A DNA stretch of 51,271 bases from Xylanibacter ruminicola Ga6B6 (GTDB taxonomy: Bacteria; Bacteroidota; Bacteroidia; Bacteroidales; Bacteroidaceae). Location of the stretch: assembly GCF_000687715.1 (NCBI RefSeq), contig NZ_JHXD01000023.1:1-51271 (forward strand), read 5' to 3'. Each line of letters starts with the position of its first letter. Within the stretch, counting starts at the first letter, position 1. Below, piece after piece: positions 50,581 through 51,271 of the stretch. A program made the position numbers and the translations under genes. The notes under the pieces are model-generated. The model searched no databases. It was not told where the DNA came from and saw only the letters and a list, made by a program, of their open reading frames with translations.

Positions 50581-50639
50581 TATATCAATTCGGGTATAAA
50601 ATCGTTTAAATTATTTAAAATTATACCCGTTTTGATATA
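50581..50639. repeat. Large imperfect palindrome after the mannan operon
   Basis: The arms 50581-50599 and 50621-50639 pair at 17 of 19 positions: TATATCAA with TTGATATA, and CGGGTATAA with TTATACCCG. The 21-nt AT-rich centre contains TTTAAA twice. It lies between two terminators. Confidence 0.7.
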
Positions 50640-50680
50640 TTATTGCCTTTTACTGGATAAACGAGAAAGTGTTTTATAGA

Positions 50681-50716
50681 TAAAAAATCCCCCAGCTTAT
50701 CGCAAGCTGGAGGATT
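50681..50716 (-). terminator. Terminator of the amidase gene
   Basis: The arms AATCCCCCAGCTT-side (50687-50698) and AAGCTGGAGGATT (50704-50716) pair around a short loop with one bulge. On the minus strand TTTTTTA follows. It lies 15 bp after the amidase stop codon. Confidence 0.8.
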
Positions 50717-50731
50717 CTCTTTTAATGGTTA

Positions 50732-51169
50732 CTACTGTTCTAAAGCTAATGGTTGTAGGTGCTGGTACTCGGTGCGGGCGTCGAAACAGGGACAGGCCTT
50801 GGTTACCCAGGGAAGGTCGCGGTGACCAATGATCTCGGCATTGGGGTAGTCAACCTTCAGACTACGTAGCAATGCGATGAGCGTTTGTTTCTGGGCTGGG
50901 GTGCGGGTGTCGGCTGGATTACCTTTCTCGTCTAATCCACCTTCGTAGCAGATGCCTATGCTGTGGGCATTGTAGTGGCGGGCGTGTATACCAATCTCGT
51001 CTTCGTCGCGGGTGGCGTAGAGCTGTCCGTCGTGCTCAATGTAGTAGTGATAGCCTATGCCCTTGTTGTGGAATCGGGCGTTGTGGCAGCTCTCGAGGTC
51101 CTTGACGGTAAATCGTCGGTTGCTGCGAGTGGCACTGCAATGGATGATAATAAGGTTTACTGTGCGCAT
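50732..51169 (-). CDS. N-acetylmuramoyl-L-alanine amidase (T7-lysozyme-like)
   Basis: The ~145-residue zinc amidase would cut the bond between muramic acid and L-alanine in peptidoglycan. Zinc ligands are visible: the first histidine in 'NLIIIHCSATRSN', the second in 'EIIGHRDLPWVTKACPCFD' with the cysteine in that motif; 'HARHYNAHSIGICYEGG' is the substrate-side region. The ATG at 51169 gives the normal T7-lysozyme-like start (MRTVNLIIIHC) and overlaps the smalltalk-type gene by 13 bp. No signal peptide is present, so release may depend on lysis or another route. In Bacteroidota this module usually follows an HU-like DNA-binding protein gene. Confidence 0.93.
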   Translation of the reverse strand: MRTVNLIIIHCSATRSNRRFTVKDLESCHNARFHNKGIGYHYYIEHDGQLYATRDEDEIGIHARHYNAHSIGICYEGGLDEKGNPADTRTPAQKQTLIALLRSLKVDYPNAEIIGHRDLPWVTKACPCFDARTEYQHLQPLALEQ

Positions 51170-51264
51170 GACTGTACGGCTATCGATCCGAGAACAGAGG
51201 TTATTACTGTAGCGATGAATTTTAGGACTTTTGCTACCTTGGTCCAATTAACTTTTGCCTTCAT
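51157..51264 (-). CDS. Smalltalk-type 35-residue protein
   Basis: The minus strand has an ATG at 51264 and TAA at 51157-51159, encoding 35 residues: a basic start (MKAKVNWTKVAKVLKF), a hydrophobic stretch (IATVITSVLGSIAV) and an end in QSCAQ. This matches the tiny 'smalltalk protein' family found between HU-like and amidase genes in Bacteroides and Prevotella; the function is unknown. A single membrane segment suggests a holin-like or anchoring role for the amidase, which is only an inference. It overlaps the amidase start by 13 bp, so translation is coupled. Confidence 0.78.
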   Translation of the reverse strand: MKAKVNWTKVAKVLKFIATVITSVLGSIAVQSCAQ

Positions 51265-51271
51265 GTTAAGT

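Overview
The window looks like a chromosome segment of a gut or rumen Bacteroidota bacterium, most likely Prevotella in the broad sense (Prevotella/Segatella/Xylanibacter). The grounds are SusC/SusD pairs, abundant exported glycoside hydrolases, lipoboxes followed by acidic residues, almost no Shine-Dalgarno sequences, and repeated TAnnTTTG -7 promoter boxes. The species cannot be fixed from sequence alone.

Layout. 1-465: the 3' end of an IS transposase, followed by six ~20-nt repeats and a terminator. 466-6472 (minus): a SusC-SusD-lipoprotein-lipoprotein uptake operon with no enzymes. 6845-10330: rsmI plus a coiled-coil lipoprotein (minus), divergent from tdk plus an AI-2E-family permease and tRNA-Lys (plus). 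10451-18843 (minus): a long, tightly packed run of DUF1599 protein, BT_3928-like DoxX protein, tpiA, SPOR protein, folE and a small membrane protein, ending in GH43 and GH31 enzymes for xylan or xyloglucan side chains. The GH31 stop codon lies in an 18-bp copy of the tRNA-Lys 3' end. 18974-21898 (minus): an AGCS amino-acid symporter, a GH5 lipoprotein and a small coiled-coil lipoprotein. 22059-27688 (plus): a small membrane-anchored protein, the CCA-adding enzyme, GH89 alpha-N-acetylglucosaminidase, a DUF5009/HGSNAT-like acyltransferase and a small beta-barrel protein. 27862-34523 (plus): an RND efflux triad followed by an LpxA-like acyltransferase. 34686-50534: a beta-mannan utilization locus, with an AraC regulator divergent from symporter, GH130, SusC, SusD, surface lipoprotein, unassigned clan-A hydrolase, GH26, GH2 and GH26. 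50732-51264 (minus): a zinc amidase and an overlapping 35-residue smalltalk-type protein.

The mannan locus makes functional sense. A lipoprotein GH26 would cut mannan outside the cell, and SusC/SusD with the surface lipoprotein would import oligosaccharides. A periplasmic-type GH26 and the GH2 beta-mannosidase would finish them. The symporter and GH130 would take up and phosphorolyse mannose-containing disaccharides.

The most unusual signal is a set of 28-bp intergenic elements, each built from four 7-bp units, placed exactly at gene junctions. Five copies use the unit AGTGAAT (or its complement), one uses GAGTTAA and one GTTCAAT. They supply the stop codons, and sometimes the last residues or the next start codon, of unrelated genes. 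Because 7 is not a multiple of 3, each element presents its stop or start triplets in all three frames.
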